Of a DNA stretch of 23,265 nt, positions 16,024-23,265 are shown one piece after another. A program made the position numbers and the translations under genes. Location of the stretch: the NCBI GenBank assembly GCA_043781855.1, contig JAYWBB010000003.1, positions 1 to 23,265 on the forward strand. The letters are read 5' to 3'. Position 1 is the first letter of the stretch, and each line of letters begins with the position of its first letter. The notes under the pieces were generated by a model. It made no database searches and had not been told where the DNA came from. It was given only the letters and a program-made list of their open reading frames with translations. The DNA comes from Nevskia sp043781855. Lineage in GTDB: Bacteria > Pseudomonadota > Gammaproteobacteria > Nevskiales > Nevskiaceae.

Positions 16024-16532
16024 ATGGAGCGACAATTCGAACGGCTGTTGCTGCGCAGCCGCTGGCTGCTGGTGCCGATGTACGTCGTACTCGTGCTGGT
16101 GCTGATCGTGTTCGCGGCACGCGCCGGGAGCGAACTGTTTCACCTGTTCGGGCAGATCATGGCGATCAGCGAGACCGAACTGGTGCTCGCCGCGCTGGCG
16201 CTGATCGACCTGGCGCTGGTCGGCGATCTGCTGGTCATGGTCGCGCTGTCGAGCTACGAGGCGATGGTGTCGAGCATCGATGCGCACCCCGATGCCGAGA
16301 AGCCGACCTGGCTAGGCAAGTACGACGCCGGCACGATCAAGCTCAAGGTTGCGTCCAGCCTCGTCGCGATCTCGGCGATCCATCTGCTGCGCACCACCTC
16401 AACAGCAGCGACGTGCCGCTGGCGCGTCTGCTGACCTTGACCGCCGTGCATCTGGCCTTCGTGGTTTCGGCGCTGATCCTCGCCTACGTCGACCGCATCG
16501 CGTTCGCCGCGCGTCGCGAGACCGGACACTGA
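16024..16532 (+). pseudogene. UPF0114 (YqhA/TIGR00645) inner-membrane protein, frameshifted
   Basis: The product resembles E. coli YqhA: MERQFERLLLRSRWLLVPMY, ETELVLAALALIDLALVGDLLV, LGKYDAGTIKLKVASSLVAISAIHLLR. Hydrophobic segments lie at about 12-35 and 55-80, with more in the C-terminal half. After HLLR (codon ending at 16392) the frame leaves the family pattern and stops at 16434. The expected C terminus (HLNSSDVPLARLLTL, AVHLAFVVSALILAYVDR) continues from 16395 in the -1 frame to TGA 16530-16532. Aligning with YqhA, exactly one base is missing around 16393-16397; repair gives 169 residues. A strong GAGGA ribosome-binding site precedes the ATG. Function of the family is unknown. It heads a run with aidB and radA, and the aidB GTG is 10 bp after the restored stop. 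Possibly a sequencing error. Confidence 0.82.
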
Positions 16533-16542
16533 GCCTGCGCCC

Positions 16543-18216
16543 GTGACCGCTCCGGAATCCGGCCGCCTCGCGCCGACCTTTGTCACGCATCAAGTCGACA
16601 ACCAGCCGCCGCCACTTGCGCCTTACGATGCCTGGGCCACCGACCTGCCGCTGCGCGAAGCTGTCGTGCGCGAAGGCGGCGGCTGGGCGGAAAGCGATAT
16701 TGCGAAATACGGGCCGGTGGTCGGCGGCGAGCTGATGCAGCTTGGCTTCCTCGCGAACGAAAACAAACCGAAGTTCCGACCGTATGATCGTTACGGCAAC
16801 CGCATCGACGAGGTCGAATTCCACCCGGCCTATCACCGCATCATGGCAGCCGGCATCGCGCACGGCGTGCCGAACTACGCCTGGCGCAACGCCGACAGGG
16901 CGGGTGCGCACGTCGCGCGCATGGCGCTCAGCTATCTGCACAACCAGGCTGATCAGGGCACCAGCTGCCCGCTGACCATGACCTATGCCTGTGTGCCGGC
17001 CTTGCGCCATCAACCCGGGATCGCGAACGAGTGGTTGCCGCTGGTCACGTCGACGCACTACGACAGCCGCCTCATTCCGGCGATGCGGAAGACCGGCGCG
17101 ACCATCGGCATGGGCATGACCGAGAAACAGGGCGGCTCGGATGTGCGCACGAACACGACGCGCGCGGTCGCGATCGGCGCGCGCGGACCCGGCGAGCTCT
17201 ATGAACTGGTCGGCCACAAGTGGTTTTTGTCGGCGCCGATGTGCGATGCGTTTCTCGTGCTCGCGAACGCGGAAGGCGGCATGAGCTGTTTCCTGCTGCC
17301 GCGTTTTGCGCCGAACGGAGCGCGCAACGCGATCCGCATCCAGCGCCTCAAGGACAAGCTCGGCGACTGGAGCAATGCGAGTTCCGAGGTCGAGTTCGAG
17401 GGTGCGCTCGCGACGATGGTCGGCGAGGAAGGGCGCGGTGTGGCGACGATACTCGAAATGGTCGCGCTGACGCGGCAGGACTGCATGATCGGGTCCGCCA
17501 GCATCATGCGCCAGGCGCTCGTGCAGGCCGTGCATCACGCGCGCTACCGCAAGGCCTTCGGCAAATGTCTGATCGGGCAGCCGCTGATGCAGAACGTGCT
17601 CGCCGATCTTGCGCTCGAATCCGAGGCGCATACGGCGCTGACCGCGCGCGTCGCGCGCGCGATCGACGGCGCCGAGCGCGACGAGAACGAAGCCGCCTTT
17701 GCGCGCGTCGCCACCGCAATAGGCAAGTACTGGGTCTGCAAGCGCGCCGCCGTCTTCGTCAACGAGGCGCAGGAATGTCTTGGCGGCGCCGGCTATGTCG
17801 AGGAATCGAATCTGCCCCGGCTTTACCGGCAGGCGCCGCTGAATTCGATCTGGGAAGGCAGCGGCAACATCCAGTGCCTCGACGTGCTGCGCGCACTTGC
17901 GCGCGAGCCGGCGACACGTTCTGTGCTGTTCGATGAGATCGACGCGGTGCGCGGCGGCCATCCGGCGCTCGACGCTGAAAGCCGGAAACTGGTGCAGGAC
18001 CTCGCCGATACCGACACGCTGGAGCTGCGTTCGCGGCAAATCGTCGAGCGTCTCGCGCTGGCCTTGCAGGCCTCGATCCTGATCCGCGCCGGCAACCGCA
18101 AGGTATCCGATGCGTTCTGCGAATCACGGCTCGGCGGCGCCCACGGTGCTGCGTTCGGCACACTGCCGGCGCAGGCGCCGATGGCCGCGCTGATCGCGCG
18201 CGCGTTTCCAGGCTGA
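16543..18216 (+). CDS. aidB: AidB-like acyl-CoA dehydrogenase (DNA alkylation response type)
   Basis: FAD-dependent acyl-CoA dehydrogenase-fold protein of 557 residues that tracks E. coli AidB throughout: HQVDNQPPPL, VREGGGWAESD, CPLTMTYACVPAL, IGMGMTEKQGGSDV (from Met192), VGHKWFLSAPMCDAFLVLA, IRIQRLKDKLGDWSNASSEV, CLGGAGYVEESNLPRLYRQA and SIWEGSGNIQCLDVL (Glu438). E. coli AidB is part of the Ada adaptive response and binds DNA, though its enzymatic substrate is unclear. Here there is no ada or alkA beside it, so regulation by Ada is not shown. GTG 16543 is the only sensible start. radA begins 3 bp after its stop, so the two are certainly co-transcribed. An isovaleryl-CoA dehydrogenase label is a common but less precise alternative. 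Confidence 0.92.
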   Translation: MTAPESGRLAPTFVTHQVDNQPPPLAPYDAWATDLPLREAVVREGGGWAESDIAKYGPVVGGELMQLGFLANENKPKFRPYDRYGNRIDEVEFHPAYHRIMAAGIAHGVPNYAWRNADRAGAHVARMALSYLHNQADQGTSCPLTMTYACVPALRHQPGIANEWLPLVTSTHYDSRLIPAMRKTGATIGMGMTEKQGGSDVRTNTTRAVAIGARGPGELYELVGHKWFLSAPMCDAFLVLANAEGGMSCFLLPRFAPNGARNAIRIQRLKDKLGDWSNASSEVEFEGALATMVGEEGRGVATILEMVALTRQDCMIGSASIMRQALVQAVHHARYRKAFGKCLIGQPLMQNVLADLALESEAHTALTARVARAIDGAERDENEAAFARVATAIGKYWVCKRAAVFVNEAQECLGGAGYVEESNLPRLYRQAPLNSIWEGSGNIQCLDVLRALAREPATRSVLFDEIDAVRGGHPALDAESRKLVQDLADTDTLELRSRQIVERLALALQASILIRAGNRKVSDAFCESRLGGAHGAAFGTLPAQAPMAALIARAFPG

Positions 18217-18219
18217 CGC

Positions 18220-19590
18220 GTGGCCAAATCACTGAACCCCGGCGCGGCCAGGCTGCGCTACGTCTGCCAGAGCTGCGGCGCCAGCGCGCTGAAGTGGGCC
18301 GGCCAGTGCGCTGACTGCGGCGAGTGGAACACGCTGGTCGAAACCACGGCCGCGAAACCGAAGGCTCGCGCCGGCAGCTTTGCGCCGGCGAGTGCGACAG
18401 TGCAGCGGCTCGATGAGGTCGGCGGCGAAGAAACCGAGCGCGTCGCCACGGGCCTGAGCGAACTCGATCGCGTGCTCGGCGGCGGTGTCGTGCCGGGTGC
18501 CGTGATCCTGATCGGCGGTGATCCCGGCATCGGCAAGTCGACCTTGCTGCTGCAGGCGCTCGCGATGCTGGAAGGAAAAGTCAGCACGCTCTACGTCACC
18601 GGCGAGGAATCGCTGACGCAGGTCCACCTGCGCGCACGTCGGCTCGGCCTGCCGCGCATGGACCTGCCGGTGCTCGCCGAGACCGGCCTCGAAGTCATCC
18701 TCGATACGCTCGTGCGCACGAAGCCCGGCTTCGTCGTGCTCGACTCGATCCAGACGCTGTACACCGATGCGCTGGATGCCGCACCCGGCTCGGTCTCGCA
18801 ACTGCGCGAATGCGCCGCGCAACTCGTGCGCTACGCCAAGGCGCGCGCCTGCACCATCGTGCTGGTCGGTCACGTGACCAAGGAAGGTGCGATCGCCGGC
18901 CCCCGCGTGCTCGAACACATGGTCGATACCGTGCTGTATTTCGAGCAGGATGTCGGCTCGCGTTACCGCATCGTGCGGGCGGTGAAGAATCGCTACGGCG
19001 CGGTCAACGAGATGGGCGTGTTCGCGATGACCGACACCGGCCTGCGCGAGGTCAGCAATCCGTCGGCGCTGTTTTTGTCGCGCCATGAACAGCCGGTGCC
19101 GGGCAGCGTCATCACCGTGACGCGGCAGGGTTCGCGGCCGCTGCTGGTCGAGGTGCAAGCGCTGGTGGACACGGCACTCGGCAGCAATCCACGCCGCGTC
19201 GCGCTCGGCCTCGAAGGCAATCGCCTGGCGATGCTGCTCGCCGTGCTGCATCGCCACGCGGGTGTTGCGCTCGCCGACCAGGACGTCTTCGCCAACGTCG
19301 TCGGCGGCATGCGCATCCAGGAAACGGCGGCCGATTTACCGCTGCTGATGGCCGCGCTGTCGAGCTTCCGCGGCCGGCCGGTCGCGAACGATCTCGTCGT
19401 CTTCGGCGAGGTTGGATTGGCGGGTGAAATCCGCCCGGTGCAGGGCGGCGAGGAGCGGCTGATCGAAGCCGCGAAGCACGGCTTCAAGCGCGCCATCGTG
19501 CCCGAAGGCAACAAGCCGCGCCGGGCCGCGAAGATCGAGCTGGAAGTGATTCCGGTCGCGCGGCTGGATCAGGCGCTCGGGTATCTCTGA
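18220..19590 (+). CDS. radA: DNA repair protein RadA (branch-migration ATPase)
   Basis: RecA-related motor that helps process recombination intermediates. Domains in order: a four-cysteine zinc finger (Cys16, Cys19, Cys30, Cys33, with WAGQCADCGEWNTL), a RecA-like ATPase with Walker A GGDPGIGKST at about 99-108 and Walker B FVVLDSIQT, the RadA motif KNRYG (Lys256; KNRFG in E. coli), and a C-terminal Lon-protease-like domain lacking protease function (about 285-456, with VFGEVGLAGEIRPV). The 456-residue length is normal. GTG 18220 is chosen because it directly precedes the zinc-finger region and follows the aidB stop by 3 bp. It is convergent with the thioredoxin-like gene; the 88-bp gap shows only a weak GGCAG/CTGCC stem (19654-19670) and no T-run. 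Confidence 0.97.
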   Translation: MAKSLNPGAARLRYVCQSCGASALKWAGQCADCGEWNTLVETTAAKPKARAGSFAPASATVQRLDEVGGEETERVATGLSELDRVLGGGVVPGAVILIGGDPGIGKSTLLLQALAMLEGKVSTLYVTGEESLTQVHLRARRLGLPRMDLPVLAETGLEVILDTLVRTKPGFVVLDSIQTLYTDALDAAPGSVSQLRECAAQLVRYAKARACTIVLVGHVTKEGAIAGPRVLEHMVDTVLYFEQDVGSRYRIVRAVKNRYGAVNEMGVFAMTDTGLREVSNPSALFLSRHEQPVPGSVITVTRQGSRPLLVEVQALVDTALGSNPRRVALGLEGNRLAMLLAVLHRHAGVALADQDVFANVVGGMRIQETAADLPLLMAALSSFRGRPVANDLVVFGEVGLAGEIRPVQGGEERLIEAAKHGFKRAIVPEGNKPRRAAKIELEVIPVARLDQALGYL

Positions 19591-19678
19591 GCCTCGCAGG
19601 GCGGGGAAAGGCCGGAGGTCGTGCCCCGGTTCGATGAGAGTTTGCGAATCGGCGGCAGATGCGACCTGCCACCTTTCG

Positions 19679-20281
19679 TCACTTTGACGCTCCACCACTC
19701 GACCCCGAAGCACTCTCCGCAAACAAGCCCTCAATCGCCGCCTCGATCCGCTTCGCGTTGCCATCACCCGGATGCGTCTCGCCAAAGAATGCGCCGCGCA
19801 CCTTGCCCTGCTGGTCGACGAGATAGAAAGCGGGCCAGTAGCGGTTGCCGAAGGCGTTCCAGTACGAGTAGTCGTTGTCGATCATCACCGGATGCTTGAG
19901 CCCGAATTCTGCGACCTTCTTGACGACGTTGTCGCGCAGGTATTCCTGCGGCAGTTCCGGCGTGTGCACGCCGAGCACCTGGAGACCGCGCGCAGCGAAT
20001 TTTTCCTCGACGCTCTTCATCCACGGGAATGAGCGGTAGCAGTTCCAGCAATCGAAGGTCCAGAAATCAACGAGCACGACCTTGCCCTTGAGGTCGTTCC
20101 AGGCCAGCGGTCTGGAGTTGAGCCAGTCGGACCCGGCCTTGTGCGTGAACGCGGGGGCTGCCGGGCCGCCTTCCGCAGCCTTGGCGAAGGAAATGGCCTG
20201 CGGCGCCTGCTCCTGTTTGGCGCTCCAGAGCCCGTAGGCAACGACGACGACGGCGATCGGCAACCAGCGCAATGACCACAT
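19679..20281 (-). CDS. Membrane-anchored thioredoxin-like protein (DipZ/TlpA type)
   Basis: Periplasmic thiol-disulfide protein of 200 residues with an N-terminal membrane anchor (about 5-19) and no lipobox. The redox site is FWTFDCWNCYRSFPW with Cys78 and Cys81. The following GVHTPELPQEYL, HPVMIDNDYSYWNAFGNRYWPAFYLVD and GAFFGETHPGD closely recall the C-terminal thioredoxin-like domain of DipZ/CcdA-fusion proteins, but the CcdA membrane part is not encoded here. ATG 20281 has a good GGGAGA ribosome-binding site; an open extension upstream to 20356 is not family-like. It lies 103 bp downstream of corB on the same strand. Substrate unknown; possibilities are cytochrome c maturation or oxidative folding. 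A link to the cytochrome-assembly-like YpjD two genes away is only suggestive. Confidence 0.85.
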   Translation of the reverse strand: MWSLRWLPIAVVVVAYGLWSAKQEQAPQAISFAKAAEGGPAAPAFTHKAGSDWLNSRPLAWNDLKGKVVLVDFWTFDCWNCYRSFPWMKSVEEKFAARGLQVLGVHTPELPQEYLRDNVVKKVAEFGLKHPVMIDNDYSYWNAFGNRYWPAFYLVDQQGKVRGAFFGETHPGDGNAKRIEAAIEGLFAESASGSSGGASK

Positions 20282-20384
20282 GATCGGTTTCTCCCGGTAG
20301 ATTCCATTCTGTACCGCTGCGCGCTCGCGCCGCATCCGGTGTTTGTTCCGTATCAAGGCCGCGCCGGTTTTGCCGCGAGGCCGC

Positions 20385-21671
20385 TCAGGATGCCGGCGTC
20401 AGCGAATGCGCGACCATGCCCATCGGCTTGATCCGCGCCGTCTTCACCGCGTTCGCGCGCGTGTCCGTGATCTCGATCTGGTAATCACCGATTGCAAGTT
20501 TGCGGCCGGGCTTGGGCATTTCCTGCAGCTGTTCCATGACCAGGCCGTTGAGGGTTTTCGGGCCGCCGGTCGGGAGCTTCCAGCTCAACGAGCGATTGAG
20601 GCTGCGGATCGTCACCGAGCCGTGCACGAGCACGCTGCCGTCGGCGTCGAGATAGACGTTCTTGATCCGTGTCGCGGGGTCCGAGGTGAATTCGCCGACG
20701 ACTTCCTCGAGGATGTCTTCGAGCGTGACCAGACCCTGGATGTCGCCGTATTCGTCGACGACGAACCCGATGCGCCGTTTCTGGTCCTGGAAGTTGAGCA
20801 ACTGCTGGTTCAGCGGTGTGCCTTCCGGAATGAAGTAGGGCTCGCGCACCAGGGTCATCAGCGAGTCGGCATTGAGCGTGTCCTGTGCACTGAGGCGCAG
20901 GACTTTCCGCAGATGGATCACGCCCTTCAGATCGTCGATCGCGCCGTTGAATACCGGTAGTCGCGTGTGGCTCGAGGCGATCAGCACGTCCTGAATTTTT
21001 TCCCAGGGCTCGGAGATGTCGATGCCGACGATTTCGTTGCGCGGAATCATGATGTCTTCGACTGTGGCTTTTTCCAGGTCGAGAATCGAGATCAGCATGC
21101 GTTGGTGGCGCTGCGGGATCATCGCGCCCGCTTCGGCGACAACCGAACGCAGTTCCTCGCTCGACAGGCTGTGTTCGGCGGCGTCCTCGGCACTGACGCC
21201 GAAGATGCGCAGCGTCCCGTTCGACAGCAGATTGACGAGCCACACGATTGGATACAGCGGCCATTGCAGAAGCGTGTAGATGTAGGCCGAAGGGATCGCC
21301 ACGCGTTCCGGATGCAGCGCACTGAGTGTCTTCGGCGCGATCTCGCCGAAGATCAGAATGAACACCGTCAGCACGCCGGTCGCCGCAGCGATCCAGCCGT
21401 TGCCGTACAGCTCCAGCGTGATGTAGGTGGTGATCGCGGTCGACGCCGAATGCACGGCGATGTTGCCGAGCAGGATCATGCCGATCAGGCGGTCCGGGCG
21501 TGCCAGCAGCTTTTCGGCTAGCCGCGCGCCACGGTGGCCCGCTTTCGCCAGATGCCTCAGCCGATAACGGTTGAGCGCCATCAGCGCTGTTTCCGAGCCG
21601 GCGAAGAAGGCCGAGAGCAGAATCAGGAAAGCCAGCAGGATCAGCAGCGCAACTAGCGTTTTATCGTCCAA
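20385..21671 (-). CDS. corB: CorB/HlyC-CorC family transporter (CNNM-type, magnesium/cobalt efflux)
   Basis: A 428-residue inner-membrane protein closely resembling E. coli CorB (YfjD). It has a DUF21/CNNM membrane domain (about 1-190; FFAGSETALMALNRYRLRHLAKAG and FGEIAPKTLSALHPERVA), two CBS domains (about 205-330; VEDIMIPRNEIVGIDI and GFVVDEYGDIQGLVTLEDILEEVVGEF), and a C-terminal CorC/HlyC domain (about 345-423). The family exports Mg2+ or Co2+, with CBS domains sensing Mg-ATP. The start is TTG 21671, matching the CorB N terminus. A sigma-70 promoter with a palindrome over its -35 lies upstream. The gene follows ypjD, the same pairing as in E. coli. Confidence 0.93.
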   Translation of the reverse strand: MDDKTLVALLILLAFLILLSAFFAGSETALMALNRYRLRHLAKAGHRGARLAEKLLARPDRLIGMILLGNIAVHSASTAITTYITLELYGNGWIAAATGVLTVFILIFGEIAPKTLSALHPERVAIPSAYIYTLLQWPLYPIVWLVNLLSNGTLRIFGVSAEDAAEHSLSSEELRSVVAEAGAMIPQRHQRMLISILDLEKATVEDIMIPRNEIVGIDISEPWEKIQDVLIASSHTRLPVFNGAIDDLKGVIHLRKVLRLSAQDTLNADSLMTLVREPYFIPEGTPLNQQLLNFQDQKRRIGFVVDEYGDIQGLVTLEDILEEVVGEFTSDPATRIKNVYLDADGSVLVHGSVTIRSLNRSLSWKLPTGGPKTLNGLVMEQLQEMPKPGRKLAIGDYQIEITDTRANAVKTARIKPMGMVAHSLTPAS

Positions 21672-21703
21672 CTTGAAACAAACCTGTTGTGGCGAACAGC
21701 TGC

Positions 21704-21734
21704 ATTAGAGCGGAACAGACCCGCCGGGTGTCAA
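21704..21734 (-). promoter_or_regulatory. Sigma-70 promoter of corB
   Basis: On the minus strand a perfect TTGACA (21734-21729) and TCTAAT (21709-21704, five of six) are separated by 19 bp, slightly long. The predicted transcript starts near 21697, leaving a leader of about 26 nt before the TTG start at 21671. This gives corB a promoter independent of ypjD. Confidence 0.55.
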
Positions 21735-21749
21735 GCCCGCGCGGGTTTG
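21732..21749. promoter_or_regulatory. Near-perfect palindrome overlapping the corB -35 element
   Basis: CAAGCCCGCGCGGGTTTG on the plus strand is an 18-bp palindrome with one mismatched pair, centred on CCCGCGCGGG. It shares three bases with the TTGACA box. It could be a repressor site for corB or, less likely, the ypjD transcription end; no U-tract follows. Confidence 0.4.
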
Positions 21750-21777
21750 CCCTTGCTCAAAATCCTGTTGCCGGCGC

Positions 21778-22563
21778 TCAGGTCCAGTGCCGGCCGAGAA
21801 TCTGTTCGAGAACAAGTTTGCTGCCGAAGTAGGCCAGGATCAGCGCGACATAACCCGATAGCGCCCAGCGGACGGCAATGCGGCCGCGCCAGCCGTAGCG
21901 CAGCCGACCCAGGAGCAGCGTGCCGAAGATCAGCCAGGCCAGGAACGACAGCACGGTCTTGTGCACCAGATGCTGCGCGAACAGGTTGTGCACGAACAGG
22001 AGGCCACTGAGCAGCGTCAGCGACAGCAGGAAGAAGCCAACGAAGATCAGCTGGAACAAGAGCCGCTCCATGGTCTGCAACGGTGGCAGCCGCTCGACCA
22101 GCCGCATGCGACCGGGATGGTGCAGCATGCGGTCGAGGATCGCCGTCGCCAGCGCCTGGATCGAGGCGAGCGTCAGCAGGCCGGCGCTGAGCAGCGAAAA
22201 GACGATGTGGATACCGATTTTCCAATCGGCCAGAGGAATCGTGTTGCCGGAATCGTGGATGATCGCCGGCGCCAGCGCGCACAGCGCCGTGAGCGGATAT
22301 TGCACCACGCCCAGCACCTGCAGCGGCTCCCGCAGGCAGAAAATCCAGAGCATCAGCGCCGACAGCCAGGCCAGCAGCGATACCGCTTCGACGACGCCGA
22401 TCACGAGATTGTTGCCGAGCACAATCTGCTGGACCAGCGCGCCCGCGTGGGCGAGCAGAGCCACACTCAGCACGATCTGCTGGCCCTCGCTGCGCGCGCG
22501 GAAGGCGCGCCAGCCTGCGAAGGCGTAGAGCAGCGCGGCGATTAGACTGTAGACGAGAGACAT
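21778..22563 (-). CDS. ypjD: Cytochrome c assembly-family inner-membrane protein YpjD
   Basis: A 261-residue polytopic membrane protein of the CcsA/HemX-like family, similar to E. coli YpjD. There are about eight hydrophobic segments. Conserved histidine-bearing segments include IGIHIVFSLLSAGLLTLA and LFVHNLFAQHLVHKTVLSFLAW. The signature PPLQTMERLLFQLIFVGF and the C-terminal GWRGRIAVRWALSGYVALIL, AYFGSKLV match the E. coli protein region by region. I chose ATG 22563, which begins the first membrane helix; the frame extends to an ATG at 22596 that adds a polar, non-family tail. In E. coli ypjD is next to corB and divergent from ffh; here the divergent neighbour is a phosphodiesterase gene. 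Its precise biochemical role is not settled. Confidence 0.85.
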   Translation of the reverse strand: MSLVYSLIAALLYAFAGWRAFRARSEGQQIVLSVALLAHAGALVQQIVLGNNLVIGVVEAVSLLAWLSALMLWIFCLREPLQVLGVVQYPLTALCALAPAIIHDSGNTIPLADWKIGIHIVFSLLSAGLLTLASIQALATAILDRMLHHPGRMRLVERLPPLQTMERLLFQLIFVGFFLLSLTLLSGLLFVHNLFAQHLVHKTVLSFLAWLIFGTLLLGRLRYGWRGRIAVRWALSGYVALILAYFGSKLVLEQILGRHWT

Positions 22564-22577
22564 GGCGGACGGTCCGA

Positions 22578-22592
22578 TATCGTTCAACGATA
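22578..22592. promoter_or_regulatory. Palindrome in the ypjD/phosphodiesterase divergent region
   Basis: TATCGTTCAACGATA: perfect 7-bp arms around a single central base, 15 bp upstream of the ypjD start. The odd, tight symmetry suits a dimeric regulator better than an RNA hairpin. The regulator is unknown. Confidence 0.4.
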
Positions 22593-22599
22593 GCATCCG

Positions 22600-22623
22600 C
22601 CGTGACCGCAGCCGAGGTCACGG
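22600..22623. promoter_or_regulatory. Second inverted repeat in the same divergent region
   Basis: CCGTGACC and GGTCACGG, perfect 8-bp arms with an 8-base spacer, lying about 45 bp upstream of the phosphodiesterase ATG and 7 bp from the first palindrome. A candidate operator; GTGACC half-sites are not assigned to a known factor here. Confidence 0.45.
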
Positions 22624-22667
22624 AATCAGTGCTACATTTTCGGCCATTCGATCGGAAGCGAACCTCG

Positions 22668-23265
22668 ATGCAGATCAGGATTCTCGGGTGCAGCGGCGGC
22701 ATTGGGCCGGGATTGAGAACGACAAGCCTGTTGATCGACGGCAAGATGCTGATCGACGCCGGCACCGGTGTCGGCGATCTCGAACCGGGGGAACTCGCGG
22801 CGATCCGCGACGTGGTACTGACGCACTCCCATCTGGACCACGTCTGCGGCCTCGCGTTCATGGCCGATAATCTGTTCGGCAGCACCGATCAGGCATTACG
22901 CGTGCACGCCACGACAGCGACACTCGGCACCCTGCGCGAGCACCTGTTCAACTGGAAGCTCTGGCCGGATTTCACTGCGCTGCCGGATGCCGAGCACCCG
23001 GTGTTGATCTTCAGCATCCTCGAACCGGGAACGAGCCTCGGCATCGGCTCGGCGCGGATCACGCCATTTCACGTATTGCATACCGTGCCGACGGTCGGCT
23101 ATGTCATCGAAGCCGGCGGCGGCGTTTTCGCGTTCAGCGGCGATACCTGGGCCGACGACCGCATCTGGGAATTCCTCAATGCGCTGCCGAGGCTCGATCA
23201 CCTGATGATCGAAATCGCATTTCCGAACCGCGATGCCGAGCTCGGGCGCGCCGCGCGACATTTCA
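22668..23265 (+). CDS. Metallo-beta-lactamase-fold 3',5'-cyclic-nucleotide phosphodiesterase (partial)
   Basis: The open frame runs off the window end after 199 codons, so the C terminus is missing. The N terminus MQIRILGCSGGIGPGLRTTS and LIDAGTGVGDL are typical of the class II cyclic-nucleotide phosphodiesterase group of the MBL superfamily. The metal-binding motif THSHLDH covers residues 52-58 (His53, His55, Asp57, His58). Later ligands appear as ITPFHVLHTVPTVGY and FAFSGDTWADD. Hydrolysis of cAMP or cGMP is the family expectation; the substrate is not proven by sequence. The ATG at 22668 has a plausible GAAGCGAA ribosome-binding region. It is divergent from ypjD across a 104-bp region with two palindromes. 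Confidence 0.8.
   Translation, partial: MQIRILGCSGGIGPGLRTTSLLIDGKMLIDAGTGVGDLEPGELAAIRDVVLTHSHLDHVCGLAFMADNLFGSTDQALRVHATTATLGTLREHLFNWKLWPDFTALPDAEHPVLIFSILEPGTSLGIGSARITPFHVLHTVPTVGYVIEAGGGVFAFSGDTWADDRIWEFLNALPRLDHLMIEIAFPNRDAELGRAARHF

Noticed and set aside
16399..18039. A 546-codon open frame antisense to aidB
   Set aside because: Shadow of a well-recognised gene with no family signature.
20351..20384. Possible terminator after corB
   Set aside because: The stem has only four plus three pairs around a mismatch and no U-tract.
1..23265. CRISPR array, tRNA genes, insertion sequences, integrase or toxin-antitoxin pair
   Set aside because: No repeat-spacer pattern, no tRNA-like conserved arms and no transposase or integrase motifs were seen on either strand.

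Overview
The window looks like chromosomal DNA of a high-GC gammaproteobacterium, probably in the Xanthomonadales/Nevskiales neighbourhood. This is inferred from the high GC, the pdxJ-acpS-cysM-rlmD block, a nagZ-hpt-methylthioinosine phosphorylase block, and a ypjD-corB pair. Gene density is high, genes are closely spaced, and nearly everything is housekeeping. I see no tRNA, rRNA, CRISPR array, transposase or integrase.

Layout. (1) 61-2186 (-): a lipoprotein gene broken by a one-base frameshift. (2) 2402-9499 (+): a long run of nine genes, probably one transcription unit: pdxJ, acpS, cysM, a membrane-anchored polysaccharide deacetylase, rlmD, a CYTH triphosphatase-like gene, nagZ, a hypoxanthine phosphoribosyltransferase and an S-methyl-5'-thioinosine phosphorylase. 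(3) 9644-11235 (+): an accessory pair, a CheR-like protein lacking its SAM-binding core and a secreted FecR-SPOR protein, with overlapping stop and start codons. (4) 11251-15914 (-): mfd followed by an overlapping acyltransferase-3 gene. (5) 16024-19590 (+), divergent from mfd: a frameshifted UPF0114 membrane protein gene, an aidB-like acyl-CoA dehydrogenase and radA. (6) 19679-22563 (-): ypjD, corB and a DipZ-type thioredoxin-like gene. (7) 22668-end (+): a metallo-beta-lactamase-fold phosphodiesterase, cut by the window edge.

How the genes fit together. The methylthioinosine phosphorylase releases hypoxanthine, which the neighbouring phosphoribosyltransferase can return to IMP. NagZ belongs to peptidoglycan recycling and the SPOR domain also binds peptidoglycan. 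mfd, aidB and radA form a DNA-repair neighbourhood around one divergent promoter region of about 110 bp.

Most noteworthy: the core-deleted CheR/FecR-SPOR pair; heptamer-based repeats at pdxJ/acpS and rlmD/CYTH; an apparent in-frame repeat insertion inside mfd; a near-consensus mfd promoter that would give an almost leaderless TTG-initiated mRNA; two single-base deletions next to C-rich tracts that could be sequence errors; and palindromes at the corB promoter and in the ypjD/phosphodiesterase divergent region. No clearly new multi-gene defence or biosynthetic system is visible; the CheR/FecR-SPOR pair is the best candidate for something undescribed.
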